Positions 8,805 through 18,514 of a stretch of 64,000 bases of DNA are shown here, in pieces; position 1 is the first letter of the stretch; each line of letters starts with the position of its first letter. The stretch covers positions 744,001 through 808,000 of the forward strand of contig CBDFGJ010000001.1 of the NCBI GenBank assembly GCA_965247035.1, written 5' to 3'. Both the position numbers and the translations under genes were made by a program. This stretch comes from Azophilus sp965247035. Lineage in GTDB: Bacteria > Pseudomonadota > Gammaproteobacteria > Pseudomonadales > Azotimanducaceae. The notes beneath the pieces were generated by a model. It was given only the letters and a program-made list of their open reading frames with translations. It had not been told where the DNA came from and did no database searches.

Positions 8805-10766
8805 CTACAGCCCGTTTGGTCCGCAGCGATTGCCGAAGTAATCCTCCAGTATCTCCAGCACAGCTACGCGATGGGTTGGGAACCAGGGCAGGCTGTGCCA
8901 GAGGTCCGGCACTTCCGTGTACTCGACTGTGGCGCCAGCATTCTTCAAGGCCCGGTAGTATTTTCTGGATTGAATGACCGGTACGCGCTGGTCCCGGTCG
9001 CCGTGGAAAATATGGATCGGAATATTGGCCTGCTTGATATGATCGATGGGTGATAACCCGCCGATGGTGGGGTTTTGGTATTCCCTAATGAAGACGTTTT
9101 CAAAGGTGACTTTGTTGAATGACCTCAACTCCGCAAGCCCTGCCCCTGAAATCGCGCATTGATAGGGGGAATTGGGCCTGACCACCGCCGCCATGGCCGC
9201 GTAGCCGCCGTAGGAATAGCCAAAAATGGCGATGCGGTCTTTAGCCGCAATGCCCTGCTGCACCAACCAAGCCGCTCCGTCGTCTTTGTCGTCCTGCATC
9301 TTTTGGCCCCACTCCCGGTCTCCCGCACGCCATAGCTTCTGTCCCCACCCATCGGAACCTCGATAGTTGGGCTGCAGCACGGCGTAACCGCGGTTGGTCA
9401 AGAACTGAACCCATAGATCCCAACCCCAGTAATCGCGCGCCCAAGGCCCGCCATGAGGTAGGATCACAGCCGGATAGGGGGCTTCCCCAGAGCGAGGCAG
9501 TGTTAGGTACGCAGGAATGGTGAGCTCATCCCGAGCCTTGTACTCGACGTAAGCCATTTCGCTTAGCTTGTCGGGGTCCAGATTCGGGTGGGAGCGGCCG
9601 AGAAAAGTCCAGTTCTTACGATCGCTCAACAAGTAGTAGGCCCCCGGCTCTCGGTCGCCGCTTGACGAGACGACGATGCGGCTCAAATCATCCGACATGG
9701 ACGTCATGTTGTTGTACCGATTCGGCAGCGCACTGTCGATTAGATCGTACAACTCCTTGATCTCCGGATGGATTATCTCCCTTCTGATCCGGTCATCAGT
9801 GTAGGTGTAGCCGAGTAGTTGCCCGTAAGCCGCCGGATGCTGGCCTTGCATGATGTTTATAGCCTCAACGTCGGGGCCGCCAAATAGCGGCTCGCTAACT
9901 TGACGAGTGACGACATCGTATTTGCGGATTACGGATTTGTCCCGGCCGGTGTTGTCTAGCATGTACAGGGTTCTACCATCCAAGTCCTGCCCTACGGGTT
10001 GCAAGCCTTCCCGTTCCCGCGCGTACAGACTGTGATGGACATCCCAATCGCCCGTTTTCGGGTTTTGGTAGGAGAAATTGATGTGGGTGCCCTTGCTGCC
10101 CCCGGACACAAGTTCTTGTCGAGCATAGACTTCGCCGCGAAAGTTGGTCTCCACGCTCTTCTTCGGCGACCCCCGGTATACCCGCTTGGTTCTGAAGTTA
10201 GTGAGGTTGAGCTCGTAGAAATCCGTGGCGAATTCAGGTGTCGTCAGGCTGATCAGCACCTTGTTGGGATCATGCCGCAACAGGTTCTCCAAGTCGCTGC
10301 CAACGAAGTCTTGGCCCCAGCTGCTGAAAAGCTCCGTGGGCCTAAATTTCTTTGTGCCCGGCTTGATGTCGTGGTAGATGTATACCTTGCTGCGGAACCA
10401 ACGGGTCGGTCGGCCGCCAACTCTGATATCGAATTTCTGCCTGCCAACCACGAACAGGTTGTTGTCATTGAGCCAGAATACGGACAAGGCTTTGGAATCC
10501 TTGGGCGCGAACCTTTTTGGCGGTGCAGACATGTCGTCAAGGCTCCACAAGGTGATCTCCGGAGCCTTGTTGACATCGCTCAACGTCAGCGCCACCAGCC
10601 TCTTACCGTTGGGGCTGACTGCCACGCTGTCGATCAATGGATCATGCACCCAAGCTTGGATGGGTATCCGATCATCATCCGGCTCGGCCGCTGACGCAAT
10701 TGTTGCCGAAAAAACTGATGCCAAAAGTAAGCAAGCGCACGCCCCTAGACCCCTCAATCCGACCAT
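8805..10766 (-). CDS. S9 family (prolyl oligopeptidase) secreted peptidase
   Basis: This 653-residue protein has an N-terminal signal peptide (hydrophobic residues 8-26, ending ASAAE), a beta-propeller-like middle part, and a C-terminal alpha/beta-hydrolase peptidase domain. The nucleophile is the serine of GYSYGGYAAM, the Asp is expected in FHGDRDQRVP, and the His in LWHSLPW near the C-terminus. It probably trims oligopeptides in the periplasm. It lies 36 bp downstream of a TonB-dependent receptor on the same strand, so the two likely form an operon for peptide uptake and breakdown. The start has GGAGGAAG nearby. Confidence 0.9.
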   Translation of the reverse strand: MVGLRGLGACACLLLASVFSATIASAAEPDDDRIPIQAWVHDPLIDSVAVSPNGKRLVALTLSDVNKAPEITLWSLDDMSAPPKRFAPKDSKALSVFWLNDNNLFVVGRQKFDIRVGGRPTRWFRSKVYIYHDIKPGTKKFRPTELFSSWGQDFVGSDLENLLRHDPNKVLISLTTPEFATDFYELNLTNFRTKRVYRGSPKKSVETNFRGEVYARQELVSGGSKGTHINFSYQNPKTGDWDVHHSLYAREREGLQPVGQDLDGRTLYMLDNTGRDKSVIRKYDVVTRQVSEPLFGGPDVEAINIMQGQHPAAYGQLLGYTYTDDRIRREIIHPEIKELYDLIDSALPNRYNNMTSMSDDLSRIVVSSSGDREPGAYYLLSDRKNWTFLGRSHPNLDPDKLSEMAYVEYKARDELTIPAYLTLPRSGEAPYPAVILPHGGPWARDYWGWDLWVQFLTNRGYAVLQPNYRGSDGWGQKLWRAGDREWGQKMQDDKDDGAAWLVQQGIAAKDRIAIFGYSYGGYAAMAAVVRPNSPYQCAISGAGLAELRSFNKVTFENVFIREYQNPTIGGLSPIDHIKQANIPIHIFHGDRDQRVPVIQSRKYYRALKNAGATVEYTEVPDLWHSLPWFPTHRVAVLEILEDYFGNRCGPNGL

Positions 10767-10802
10767 GATCTGACTTCCTCCAAAAAAATTATCGAGGTAC
10801 TG

Positions 10803-13799
10803 CTAAAACGCCTTGGAAACCTGCAACACAAAGGTGCGGCCCAACAACCTGTAGCCTGTGCCCGGCAGCGTGTTGAAAATGCGGAATCCGGAGTCGGAAC
10901 CTTGGCCGTCCGATACGATGGGTGGATCACGGTCGAACAGGTTTCTTACCGAGGCGATCATCTGCCAATCATTGGGGCTGGTGTAGCGCGCCGATATAGT
11001 ATGATAGTCTTTGGCGTTGGTCTCGTTGATGCGATCCACGTTGGTTGTATCCGGGTCGAACACCGGGCTTTCAGCAGTGCGGCCAACGTAGGAGACACTG
11101 TAGAGGAAACGCCAGTCGCGCCAATCCACGTAGACGTCCAACTGGGCTCTCCAGTGGGGGAAGCCCCATCTGCCGTCAACGTCAAACGTCTCATCGAACA
11201 ACTCAAAATACTGTTCATCGGTGTAAGTGGCGGTGAGATCAATGGCTAAATCATAACGCGAAAATTCCCGCTCATAGAGAAAATCCACATCGACGCCCTT
11301 GGTTCTCTGCACGCCAATGTTCAGCACTGAAGCATCCACGTCGGTGAGAAAGCCGGCCGCATCCCGGGGAGCGATGCGACTGCAAAAAGGGTTGCTCAAA
11401 TTGGAAGATCCCAAGCACTGGAAGAGAATGTAGCCGACCGATGGCGAAGCCACTTCGTTTTTCAACTCAATTGAAAAGTAATTCAGCGCCAGCGACAAGC
11501 CCAACTCCTCCGGCGTCAACACCACCCCCGCAGTCCAGGATTTGGAGGTTTCGGCTTGTAGGTCGGCGTTGCCGCCAGTGATTGCCCGAATGCCCGGCTG
11601 GCCATCGGAACCGTGGTCCGCAGGCAGGCCAAGGCTCATGCAGTTGTCGTAAATTGGGTCTCCCTGTTGGTAATCCTGCCCATACTGCACGCAGGGGTCC
11701 AAGAGCCCTTGCAAAAACCCGGTCTGATCCCCTAAGTGTTGCTCGAACAGGTCCGGTGCCCTGAATGAAGTGCCGTAACTAGCGCGAGCGCGCAGCAGCG
11801 GGTTGACCTGCCAATTCAGTTGCACCCGCTCGGTCCAATCACCGCCGTAGGAGTTGTAGTCCGTGTAGCGGGTCGCCAAATTCAACAACACCTCCTCGGC
11901 CAAGGGCGTGTTCCGTGGCAGCAGCGGTATTTCGAATTCCAAGAACGCCTCCCGCACGGTGTCCGTCCCCTTGGTGATCAAAGCCGTGGATGAGCCCCAG
12001 ATGTTGTCATTTTGGGCTTCAATGTCGGGTTCATCATCAATTTCCTCGTGGCGCACCTCGATGCCGAGCACTAATTGCCCTACATCGTCTTGCCAAACCT
12101 CAAACAGGTTGCCGGTGATGTAGCTGGAGAACTGCTGGCTTTTGTAGATGGTCTCGCCCTTTGTATTCTTGCTGATATAAGCTAGGTAGTCGGCTGGCAG
12201 CACTCCGCTAAGCAAGGCGTCGGCGGTGAACAGATTGCCCGCGACGCAGCCGGGAAAATTCATGCGGTCGCGGCAGACGAGGCTGCCGTCGGCGTCCAGA
12301 ACGGCGTCCAGCGAAGCATCAACCCGGTCATCAAGCCAGTTCTCCTCCTCGTAGGTGCCTTTTGAATGGCTGTAGCCCAAGTGGGCGTGCAAACTCCAGG
12401 ATCCAACAAGGTCAGTCCGAAGTCCCGCGAACGTATTGAAGCGCTCCAAGCCTACGTAGGTGACTGGATCCTGCAAGTTGTAGCTCATCATGACGGGCTG
12501 AACCGAAAATCCTCGGCCGAAAGCCGCTGGCAATGGCCCAGAAACACCAAAAGGATTGGTCGGATTGGTGGCGGGCACAAGGGGAAAGAACTGGCGATGG
12601 CCGCCGTTGGCCTCGGTGTCGCGCTGGCTGTAATAGAACTCAAAGTACGTTGTGACGTCTCGATCAAACAGATTCAAATCCTTGTCGGCAAAGGCCGTCA
12701 CCGACCATATCTTGGACTCAGAGACGATCTGCGCTATGTCCGGATTGCGTGTGTCTCGGTAGAACTCCCCGGAATTGTCCAAGGGCGTTGCCGGCATCAG
12801 GGTGAAATAGGGTATGCCAAGATCACCATTGATGTCGGCATCAAAACCCGGCGTCGCCGGGTCGGCACCTGGGCCAAGGTTTGGGTCATAGCGAGCGAAG
12901 CCAAAGGGAGACACAGCAAAGCCGTAAATGTCACCAAAACAGAGCTCCTCGCCAGTCTGTGGATGTCGATTGTCGATGGTGCCGTCGCCGTCCTGATCAG
13001 TGATGCGGGGGCGACGGTCGCAGGCCGCCCAATCGCGATCAGCCCGCACCAATCGTTTCTGGTGATCGTAACTCAAGGCGATGTTGAAGGAATAATCGCC
13101 CCCAATCATCCCCCATGCGCCGTCGATGACGTAGTTCTCCGCGCCGCCGGCCCCCGGCGCCAAACCTGACAGGTTCCACTGAAAACCATCCTGACGTTCC
13201 TTGGTGATCACGTTCACTACGCCCGCTACGGCGTCAGCGCCGTAAACGGAGGATGCGCCGTCCTTGAGAATCTCAATGCGCTGTACGATTGATGAGGGAA
13301 TGGCGCTTAAGTCCACGGAATTGGTGGAGCCGCGTACACCGGATGGTCCCCAACGCTTGCCGTTGACCAATATCAGGGTGCGCTGCGCGCCCAGCCCGCG
13401 CAACGATAAGGTGTTGGCGCCGGGGCCTCCGTCCGTGACGAAGCCGGAGAAGGAATCGTCGATCTGCTGGCCCGATGCGATGGTTGAATTCTGCAGGATG
13501 TCCTTGGTGTCAAGCAGGCCGGCCAAGGCTGACCGTTCGCTGGTGATGACTTTAATCGGCGAACTGCTGCTAAATGCGTCGCGCTTGATGCGCGAACCGG
13601 TCACCACGACCTCTTCCACGACTTCCACGTCTTGTTCCGGCTCCACCCCGGCCTGCTCAGGAGCGGGGGCTTCCTGCGCCGCCAGCGGCAACGCGAGGCA
13701 GCAGGCGAAAAGGCTGGTGACGAACCGCCTGCCTCGAAGAGGGCCGAGGAAGCGGGATGGAAGCGCAGTCGGATCGAACAACGTCTGGCGTCCTTTCAT
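10803..13799 (-). CDS. TonB-dependent outer-membrane receptor
   Basis: This 998-residue protein has a signal peptide (FVTSLFACCLALPLAAQ), a Pro/Glu-rich linker, then a TonB-box-like EEVVVTGSRI followed by the plug domain (SSVYGADAVAGVVNVIT) and a long beta barrel ending in a terminal phenylalanine (VSKAF). It imports a large or scarce substrate across the outer membrane using TonB energy. The adjacent S9 peptidase suggests peptides as substrate, which is an inference. The start at 13799 is supported by GGGGAG six bases upstream. Confidence 0.92.
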   Translation of the reverse strand: MKGRQTLFDPTALPSRFLGPLRGRRFVTSLFACCLALPLAAQEAPAPEQAGVEPEQDVEVVEEVVVTGSRIKRDAFSSSSPIKVITSERSALAGLLDTKDILQNSTIASGQQIDDSFSGFVTDGGPGANTLSLRGLGAQRTLILVNGKRWGPSGVRGSTNSVDLSAIPSSIVQRIEILKDGASSVYGADAVAGVVNVITKERQDGFQWNLSGLAPGAGGAENYVIDGAWGMIGGDYSFNIALSYDHQKRLVRADRDWAACDRRPRITDQDGDGTIDNRHPQTGEELCFGDIYGFAVSPFGFARYDPNLGPGADPATPGFDADINGDLGIPYFTLMPATPLDNSGEFYRDTRNPDIAQIVSESKIWSVTAFADKDLNLFDRDVTTYFEFYYSQRDTEANGGHRQFFPLVPATNPTNPFGVSGPLPAAFGRGFSVQPVMMSYNLQDPVTYVGLERFNTFAGLRTDLVGSWSLHAHLGYSHSKGTYEEENWLDDRVDASLDAVLDADGSLVCRDRMNFPGCVAGNLFTADALLSGVLPADYLAYISKNTKGETIYKSQQFSSYITGNLFEVWQDDVGQLVLGIEVRHEEIDDEPDIEAQNDNIWGSSTALITKGTDTVREAFLEFEIPLLPRNTPLAEEVLLNLATRYTDYNSYGGDWTERVQLNWQVNPLLRARASYGTSFRAPDLFEQHLGDQTGFLQGLLDPCVQYGQDYQQGDPIYDNCMSLGLPADHGSDGQPGIRAITGGNADLQAETSKSWTAGVVLTPEELGLSLALNYFSIELKNEVASPSVGYILFQCLGSSNLSNPFCSRIAPRDAAGFLTDVDASVLNIGVQRTKGVDVDFLYEREFSRYDLAIDLTATYTDEQYFELFDETFDVDGRWGFPHWRAQLDVYVDWRDWRFLYSVSYVGRTAESPVFDPDTTNVDRINETNAKDYHTISARYTSPNDWQMIASVRNLFDRDPPIVSDGQGSDSGFRIFNTLPGTGYRLLGRTFVLQVSKAF

Positions 13800-14132
13800 C
13801 TGAATCTCCCCATTGTGTTGGTCTAATAGATATGAAACCTGATGTCCACGAACACTTTCAGCATCTTAAAGGCACACTGTTAACGCCATCTTACACCAAT
13901 GGGCTTGGCTTGCCCACCCGAGGCAAATCTTGGTTTGTCGAGCGTTGATGAAAGAAGCAACCGGGGCTGCTCCAATGGGAGTCGCTCGGCAATCAGCTTC
14001 TGTTACAACTCGCCTATGAATTGGGCGTCGTAGAGCGGCCAAGTCTCAGCTGGACTGCTGCGCCGGTCGCCTTGGCAGCCGATGAACTTAACTGATCGAT
14101 GCGGCGCATATCGGCCAATATAAGAGCGTAGG
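13800..14132. other. Gene-free stretch between TonB receptor and ATPase remnant
   Basis: It should contain the promoter for the receptor operon on the minus strand. I see no convincing coding frame or RNA gene. Confidence 0.5.
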
Positions 14133-14676
14133 TTACGTGCTTGGGTGCGGCCATAGACTGCCATGCACTGCGGCCTTGCGACGCCTGGCGCGGTAGGCAC
14201 CGATCAGTGAGCCTTGTCCCGAGGCCATCAGGAATCCCTCAGAGCATAGGGGCAACAGCTCCAGTGCGTCCGTTTTGCCGACCGGAAACGACCGCAGTAG
14301 GCCGATGTTCGATCTGGATGCGCAAACGGAAGCTTTTGGCAAGCGTTCGGCAAAGTACTTCAGCGAATTCACGGCTCGCTGACATTCGCCGATTTCGTCG
14401 AAAAACAGCAGATCCCGTCAAGGTCCACGCGCTCGTTCAGTTCGATTTCAACGTTGTCGACAATTGCCAAGGGTCTAGGCTTGCAGCGAAAAGGCCGGAC
14501 AGACGAGGCTCGGCGCGGCAGTCTAGCCAATGCACTTTGCGGAACGCTCTTGGCCCGAAAAATTTAGCCACAAGCCAAGGTTTGCCCACCTGCTGGGCGC
14601 CATCAATCAAAACCGGTTTACCGGTTGATTGCTTTCTCCAAGCAGTCAGTTTCGCCAAAGTCAGCCGTTCGAGCAT
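14133..14676 (-). pseudogene. Decayed AAA ATPase of the DUF4143 family
   Basis: Three reading frames carry successive parts of one DUF4143-type ATPase. From 14676 the frame gives KPVLIDGAQQVGKPWLVAKF, a P-loop in which the usual GKT/S is GKP. Another frame then gives the Walker B segment DLLFFDEIGECQRAVNSLKYFAERLP, and the part SFPVGKTDALELLPLCSEGFL follows the family pattern. The gene is frameshifted near 14420 and ends after roughly 150-180 of about 400 residues. Intact relatives are often toxin-antitoxin-linked or accessory ATPases of unknown role. This copy cannot be functional. Confidence 0.7.
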
Positions 14677-14937
14677 CGAACGGGCCGGCGACGGTGAAAA
14701 TGTGCTCTGGATGGCACAGAACTCAGCTTCCTTCCACTGTTATGCGCATAAAATGGTGCAGTTGGTCTTGGCATCGCCTCACATCGGGTCGCCGTGCAGA
14801 TGCTTGGGATCAACAACGCAGCCAACGCCATACTAGAGAGGCGAGCCAAGAATTGTGCCCTCAAGATCGCCGGATTAGCGGTCAAATCAGTGGGCAAGGG
14901 GGTAGAATGCTGCGTACTTGGAATGTAAGAACCCCTC

Positions 14938-15804
14938 ATGGAGGTCATCCAGCTTTTTCTTAGCGGTATATCCCAAGGCTGCGTCTACGGACTGATCGCC
15001 CTTGGCTTCGTGCTCATTTACAAAGCCACCGAGATGGTGAACTTCGCCCAAGGCGACATCATGATGATCGGCGCCTTCATCGCGTTCACCTTCATTAACA
15101 TTCTGGAATGGCCGTTCCTGTGGGGCCTGCTCGCCACCCTGGTCGTTATGGCGGCGTTTGGGGCCTTGTTGGAGCGGCTGCTGCTGCGGCCCATGCTTGG
15201 CGAACCGCACTTTGCGGTGCTGATGCTCACCATCGGCCTCGGCTTCATTTTGCGCACCATCGCCGGGGAGCGGTGGGGCAATGAGGTGAAAACCCTGGAC
15301 GTGCCCTACGGTGGGGTGGTGTGGCGCTTAGGGGACATTACCGTTGGCGGCGATGACCTAGCGGTGGTGGGCGGCACGCTGGCGCTGTGCGGCCTGCTCT
15401 ATCTGTTTTTCCGTTTTACCCGGCTTGGCGTCGCCATGCTGGCGATGTCGCAGAATCAGTTGGCGGCGTTTTACATGGGCATTCCAGTCAAGAAGGTGTT
15501 TGGCTTGGTGTGGGCGTTGTCGGCCATGCTGGCGGCCTGCGCAGGGGTGCTGACGCCCGGAGCGGTGATTGACCCCAACATCGGCTTCATCGGCATCAAG
15601 GCGTTCGCCGCTGCCATCGTCGGCGGCCTTGGCAGCTTGCCTGGCGCCATTCTCGGCGGCTTGCTGGTGGGGGTGAGCGAACAGTTCGCCGCGCGCTATC
15701 TATGGCCCGGCTTCTCCGACGTCACCGCTTACGTGCTGTTGTTGGCCATGCTGATGATTCGGCCGGAAGGACTGTTCGCCGCCATGCAGCAAAAGAAGGT
15801 TTAG
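14938..15804 (+). CDS. livH: Branched-chain amino acid-type ABC transporter permease LivH
   Basis: This 288-residue inner-membrane permease is the first gene of a livHMGF operon. The LivH signatures are clear: GISQGCVYGLIALGFVLIY at the N-terminus, VNFAQGDIMMIGAF, and near the C-terminus GIKAFAAAIVGGLGSLPGAI, the loop that contacts the ATPases. About eight membrane segments are visible. LivM follows 12 bp downstream. The transported compound need not be an amino acid: such operons with acyl-CoA synthetases often import aromatic or short-chain acids. No binding protein gene is present in the window. The gap 14677-14937 upstream should hold the promoter. Confidence 0.93.
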   Translation: MEVIQLFLSGISQGCVYGLIALGFVLIYKATEMVNFAQGDIMMIGAFIAFTFINILEWPFLWGLLATLVVMAAFGALLERLLLRPMLGEPHFAVLMLTIGLGFILRTIAGERWGNEVKTLDVPYGGVVWRLGDITVGGDDLAVVGGTLALCGLLYLFFRFTRLGVAMLAMSQNQLAAFYMGIPVKKVFGLVWALSAMLAACAGVLTPGAVIDPNIGFIGIKAFAAAIVGGLGSLPGAILGGLLVGVSEQFAARYLWPGFSDVTAYVLLLAMLMIRPEGLFAAMQQKKV

Positions 15805-15816
15805 GCGCAAACGCCC

Positions 15817-16890
15817 GTGCGCTTCATTCGCAAGACCAGCTACGCCGATGACATCGACCTGTTTCAACATGCCGGGCAGCGCTTCTGGTATGCGGTTTTG
15901 GGCTTGGCGGTGCTGGCCTGTCCGCAGCTGTTGGGGGACTTCTTGCTGGGTGAATTGGCGCAGGTGTACATCTATGCCATAGCCGGTGTTGGGCTGATGC
16001 TTTTGGTGGGCTACGCGGGTCAGGTCAGCTTGGGGCACGCCGCCTTTCTGGCTATTGGCGCTTACTGCCATGCTTGGCTGTTGAATCAAGGTTGGCCCTT
16101 TCCGCTGGCGTTGGCCACGGCAACCGGGTTCTCCGGTTTGACCGGCACCATTGTGGGCATTCCGGCCTTGCGCATGACCGGCATTTATCTCGCCATCGCC
16201 ACCTTGGCCTTTTTGGTGATTGTGGAGCAGGTGCTATCGCACTGGGTTTCCGTGACCGGCGGTTTCCGCGGCATGGCGGTGCCCCGGGCTGAGTTCGTCG
16301 TCGATCTTTCCACGCCAGTCGCCTTCTACTACCTGTGCCTCTTGTTACTGGCGCTGTCCTTGGTGGCCGCCCTGAACCTGCTGCGCAGCCCAACCGGACG
16401 AGCCATGACTGCGGTGCGGGACTCGGAAGTCTCGGCGGAGAGCATGGGCATTCACATCGCCTACACCAAAAGCCTCGCTTTCGGGCTTTCGGCCGCCTTC
16501 ACCGGGCTTGCCGGCGGACTGTTCGCCCACAAAATTCTCCATTTGACACCGGATACCTTCAACTTGACCACATCCATACAATTGCTGCTGATGGTGGTGG
16601 TTGGCGGGCTTGGCTCCTTGCACGGGGTGATCTTCGGCGCTTTGTTCATCGGCCTGCTGCCGCAGGCTATCGCGTTGCTACGGGACACTGCTCCCCCCGC
16701 CATCAGCCAGATTCCCGGGCTTCAGCCCGGCATTTTCGGCCTCATTCTGGTGCTCTTCCTGATCTACGAACCCCAGGGCCTGTATGGTCGCTGGCGCAAG
16801 ATCCGGCTTTTCTTCGAGGAGTTTCCGCTCTATCGCCGCGCCACCCACAAGCGCCAGAAGAGCTATCTGCGTACGGAGCGGTTGCGGTGA
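15817..16890 (+). CDS. livM: Branched-chain amino acid-type ABC transporter permease LivM
   Basis: This 357-residue second permease subunit has the family motif GYAGQVSLGHAAFLAIGAY near residue 66 and the EAA-like ATPase-contact loop LLLMVVVGGLGSLHGVIFGA near the C-terminus. It starts with GTG at 15817, 12 bp after livH. The final codons overlap livG by 3 bases (GTGA), implying coupled translation. The C-terminal tail of about 30 residues (RKIRLFFEEFPLYRRATHKRQ) is longer and more basic than usual and may be cytoplasmic. Confidence 0.92.
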   Translation: MRFIRKTSYADDIDLFQHAGQRFWYAVLGLAVLACPQLLGDFLLGELAQVYIYAIAGVGLMLLVGYAGQVSLGHAAFLAIGAYCHAWLLNQGWPFPLALATATGFSGLTGTIVGIPALRMTGIYLAIATLAFLVIVEQVLSHWVSVTGGFRGMAVPRAEFVVDLSTPVAFYYLCLLLLALSLVAALNLLRSPTGRAMTAVRDSEVSAESMGIHIAYTKSLAFGLSAAFTGLAGGLFAHKILHLTPDTFNLTTSIQLLLMVVVGGLGSLHGVIFGALFIGLLPQAIALLRDTAPPAISQIPGLQPGIFGLILVLFLIYEPQGLYGRWRKIRLFFEEFPLYRRATHKRQKSYLRTERLR

Positions 16891-17645
16891 GCCTGCTGGC
16901 GGCGGACAACATCGCCGTCAGCTTCGGCGGCGTCAAGGCGGTGCGGGATCTGTCGTTTGAGGTGGAGGCAGGGGAGGTATTCAGCATCGTCGGCCCCAAT
17001 GGGGCGGGCAAGACCACCATCTTCAACCTCATCAGCCGCATTTACAGTGTCGACCAAGGCGTCATCACTTTTGACGGTCGTGACATCACCAAGATGCCGG
17101 CCCATGCCATCGCCCAAGCCGGAATTGCCCGCACCTTTCAGAACATCGAGTTGTTCGAGCAGGAAACCGTGCTGAAGAACCTGCTCATCGGCTGCCATGT
17201 GCATCGTCAAAGCAACCTGATTTCCGACCTGTTTTTCCTTCCCTCAGTGCGCCGAAGGGAATTGGCCCTGCGCACCGGGGTGGAGGAAATCATCGACCTG
17301 CTTGATCTGCAAAGCCATCGGCACAAGGTGATTGGCGAACTGCCCTTTGGCGTGCGCAAGATGGTGGAGATGGCCAGGGCGCTGTGCCTGAAGCCGAAGC
17401 TTTTGCTGCTTGATGAACCCTCATCTGGGCTGAACCCGGAGGAAACCGAGGACCTTTCCTTCTGGCTGGAGGACATCAATGAGGAACTCGGCGTGACGGT
17501 GATGATGGTGGAGCACGACATGAACTTAGTGAGCCGCGCTTCAAACCGGGTGCTGGCCTTGGCCGATGGCGGCCTCATCACCATCGGCGAGCCGGCGGCG
17601 GTGCAGAACCACCCGGAAGTGCTGCGCGCCTACCTCGGGGATTGA
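16887..17645 (+). CDS. livG: ABC transporter ATPase LivG
   Basis: This 252-residue ATPase has Walker A GPNGAGKTT, the LivG-specific insertion around residues 100-120, a signature region ELPFGVRKMVEMARAL in place of LSGG, Walker B LLLLDEPSSGL and the H-loop EHDMN. I use the GTG at 16887, which overlaps the livM stop, because the much longer frame upstream runs through livM out of frame and is not protein-like. It pairs with LivF to power the LivHM channel. Confidence 0.92.
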   Translation: MSLLAADNIAVSFGGVKAVRDLSFEVEAGEVFSIVGPNGAGKTTIFNLISRIYSVDQGVITFDGRDITKMPAHAIAQAGIARTFQNIELFEQETVLKNLLIGCHVHRQSNLISDLFFLPSVRRRELALRTGVEEIIDLLDLQSHRHKVIGELPFGVRKMVEMARALCLKPKLLLLDEPSSGLNPEETEDLSFWLEDINEELGVTVMMVEHDMNLVSRASNRVLALADGGLITIGEPAAVQNHPEVLRAYLGD

Positions 17646-17647
17646 CC

Positions 17648-18415
17648 GTGGCCGACCTGCTTGAACTGCGCAACATCGAGACCTACTACGGTCCCGTCAT
17701 GGCCATTCGCGGCGTCAGCATGAAGGTGCGGGAAGGGCAGATCGTCACCGTCCTCGGCGCCAACGGCGCCGGCAAGACCACCGTGCTTAAGACCATTAGC
17801 GGCGCCATGGACCCGCAGAAAGGAAGCGTCAGATATCAGGGCCGGGAGATCCAGGCTCGGGATCCGGACTGGGTGGCGCGGCTTGGCATTGGGCATGTGC
17901 CGGAGGGACGTGAAGTGTTTCCCTTCCTAACGGTGGAGGAGAATCTGCGCATGGGCGCTTACTCTCGCCGCGACCGGGGCATTGATGGGGACATTGAGCA
18001 GGTGTATCAGTACTTCCCGGCACTCAGGTCGTTCGGCACCCGGCCGGCGCAAGTGCTTTCCGGCGGCCAGCAGCAGATGCTCGCCATTGGTCGCGCCCTG
18101 ATGCTGCGTCCTAAGCTCATGTTGCTTGACGAACCCTCTTTGGGCCTCTCGCCCCGCCTTGTGCATGAGATTGCGCTTATTATTCAGCGGTTGAACCGGG
18201 AGATGGGCGTCACCCTGCTACTGGTGGAGCAGAACGCCAAGATGGCGTTGGACATCGCCGATTACGGCTATGTAATGGAGGTTGGCCGTATTGTCATGGA
18301 GGACAGTTGCCAGCGCCTGAAGAACGCGACGGACATTCAGGAGTTCTATTTGGGCGCTAAGGAAGAGGGGGTGCGCGGTCGCCGTCGCTGGAAGCAGAGG
18401 AAGACTTGGCGATGA
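17648..18415 (+). CDS. livF: ABC transporter ATPase LivF
   Basis: This 255-residue ATPase has Walker A GANGAGKTT, GHVPEGREVFPFLTVEENL (typical of LivF), signature LSGGQQQMLAIGRAL, Walker B LMLLDEPSLGL and the H-loop residue region VEQNAKM. The start is taken at the GTG at 17648 because GGGGA lies six bases upstream; the TTG at 17642 overlaps the livG stop and lacks spacing. The 3' end is odd: the last 15 codons are basic and fall next to a short tandem duplication (18403-18441 and 18476-18514). Confidence 0.9.
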   Translation: MADLLELRNIETYYGPVMAIRGVSMKVREGQIVTVLGANGAGKTTVLKTISGAMDPQKGSVRYQGREIQARDPDWVARLGIGHVPEGREVFPFLTVEENLRMGAYSRRDRGIDGDIEQVYQYFPALRSFGTRPAQVLSGGQQQMLAIGRALMLRPKLMLLDEPSLGLSPRLVHEIALIIQRLNREMGVTLLLVEQNAKMALDIADYGYVMEVGRIVMEDSCQRLKNATDIQEFYLGAKEEGVRGRRRWKQRKTWR

Positions 18416-18514
18416 CTGCGAATGGGCAAGCCATAGATGGCCTCTGTAGGGGCGCAATCCGTCGCAGGCGGTGAGGACTTGGCGATGACCGCGAATAGAC
18501 AAGTCATAGATGGC
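18403..18514. repeat. Short tandem duplication spanning the livF end and the next gene's start
   Basis: 39 bp at 18403-18441 recur at 18476-18514 with 4 mismatches, offset 73 bp. The second copy contains the real start codon of the acyl-CoA synthetase (18485) with its upstream region. The first copy has an equivalent ATG at 18412 whose frame stops after 21 codons. The downstream gene's start region has thus been duplicated. Confidence 0.7.

Noticed and set aside
12366..13169. 267-residue plus-strand frame inside the TonB receptor gene
   Set aside because: It is antisense to a clear TonB receptor, has no domain and reflects high G+C codon use.
16335..16886. Long upstream extension of the livG frame
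   Set aside because: It overlaps livM in another frame, has no family homology, and the GTG at 16887 overlapping the livM stop gives the expected LivG start.
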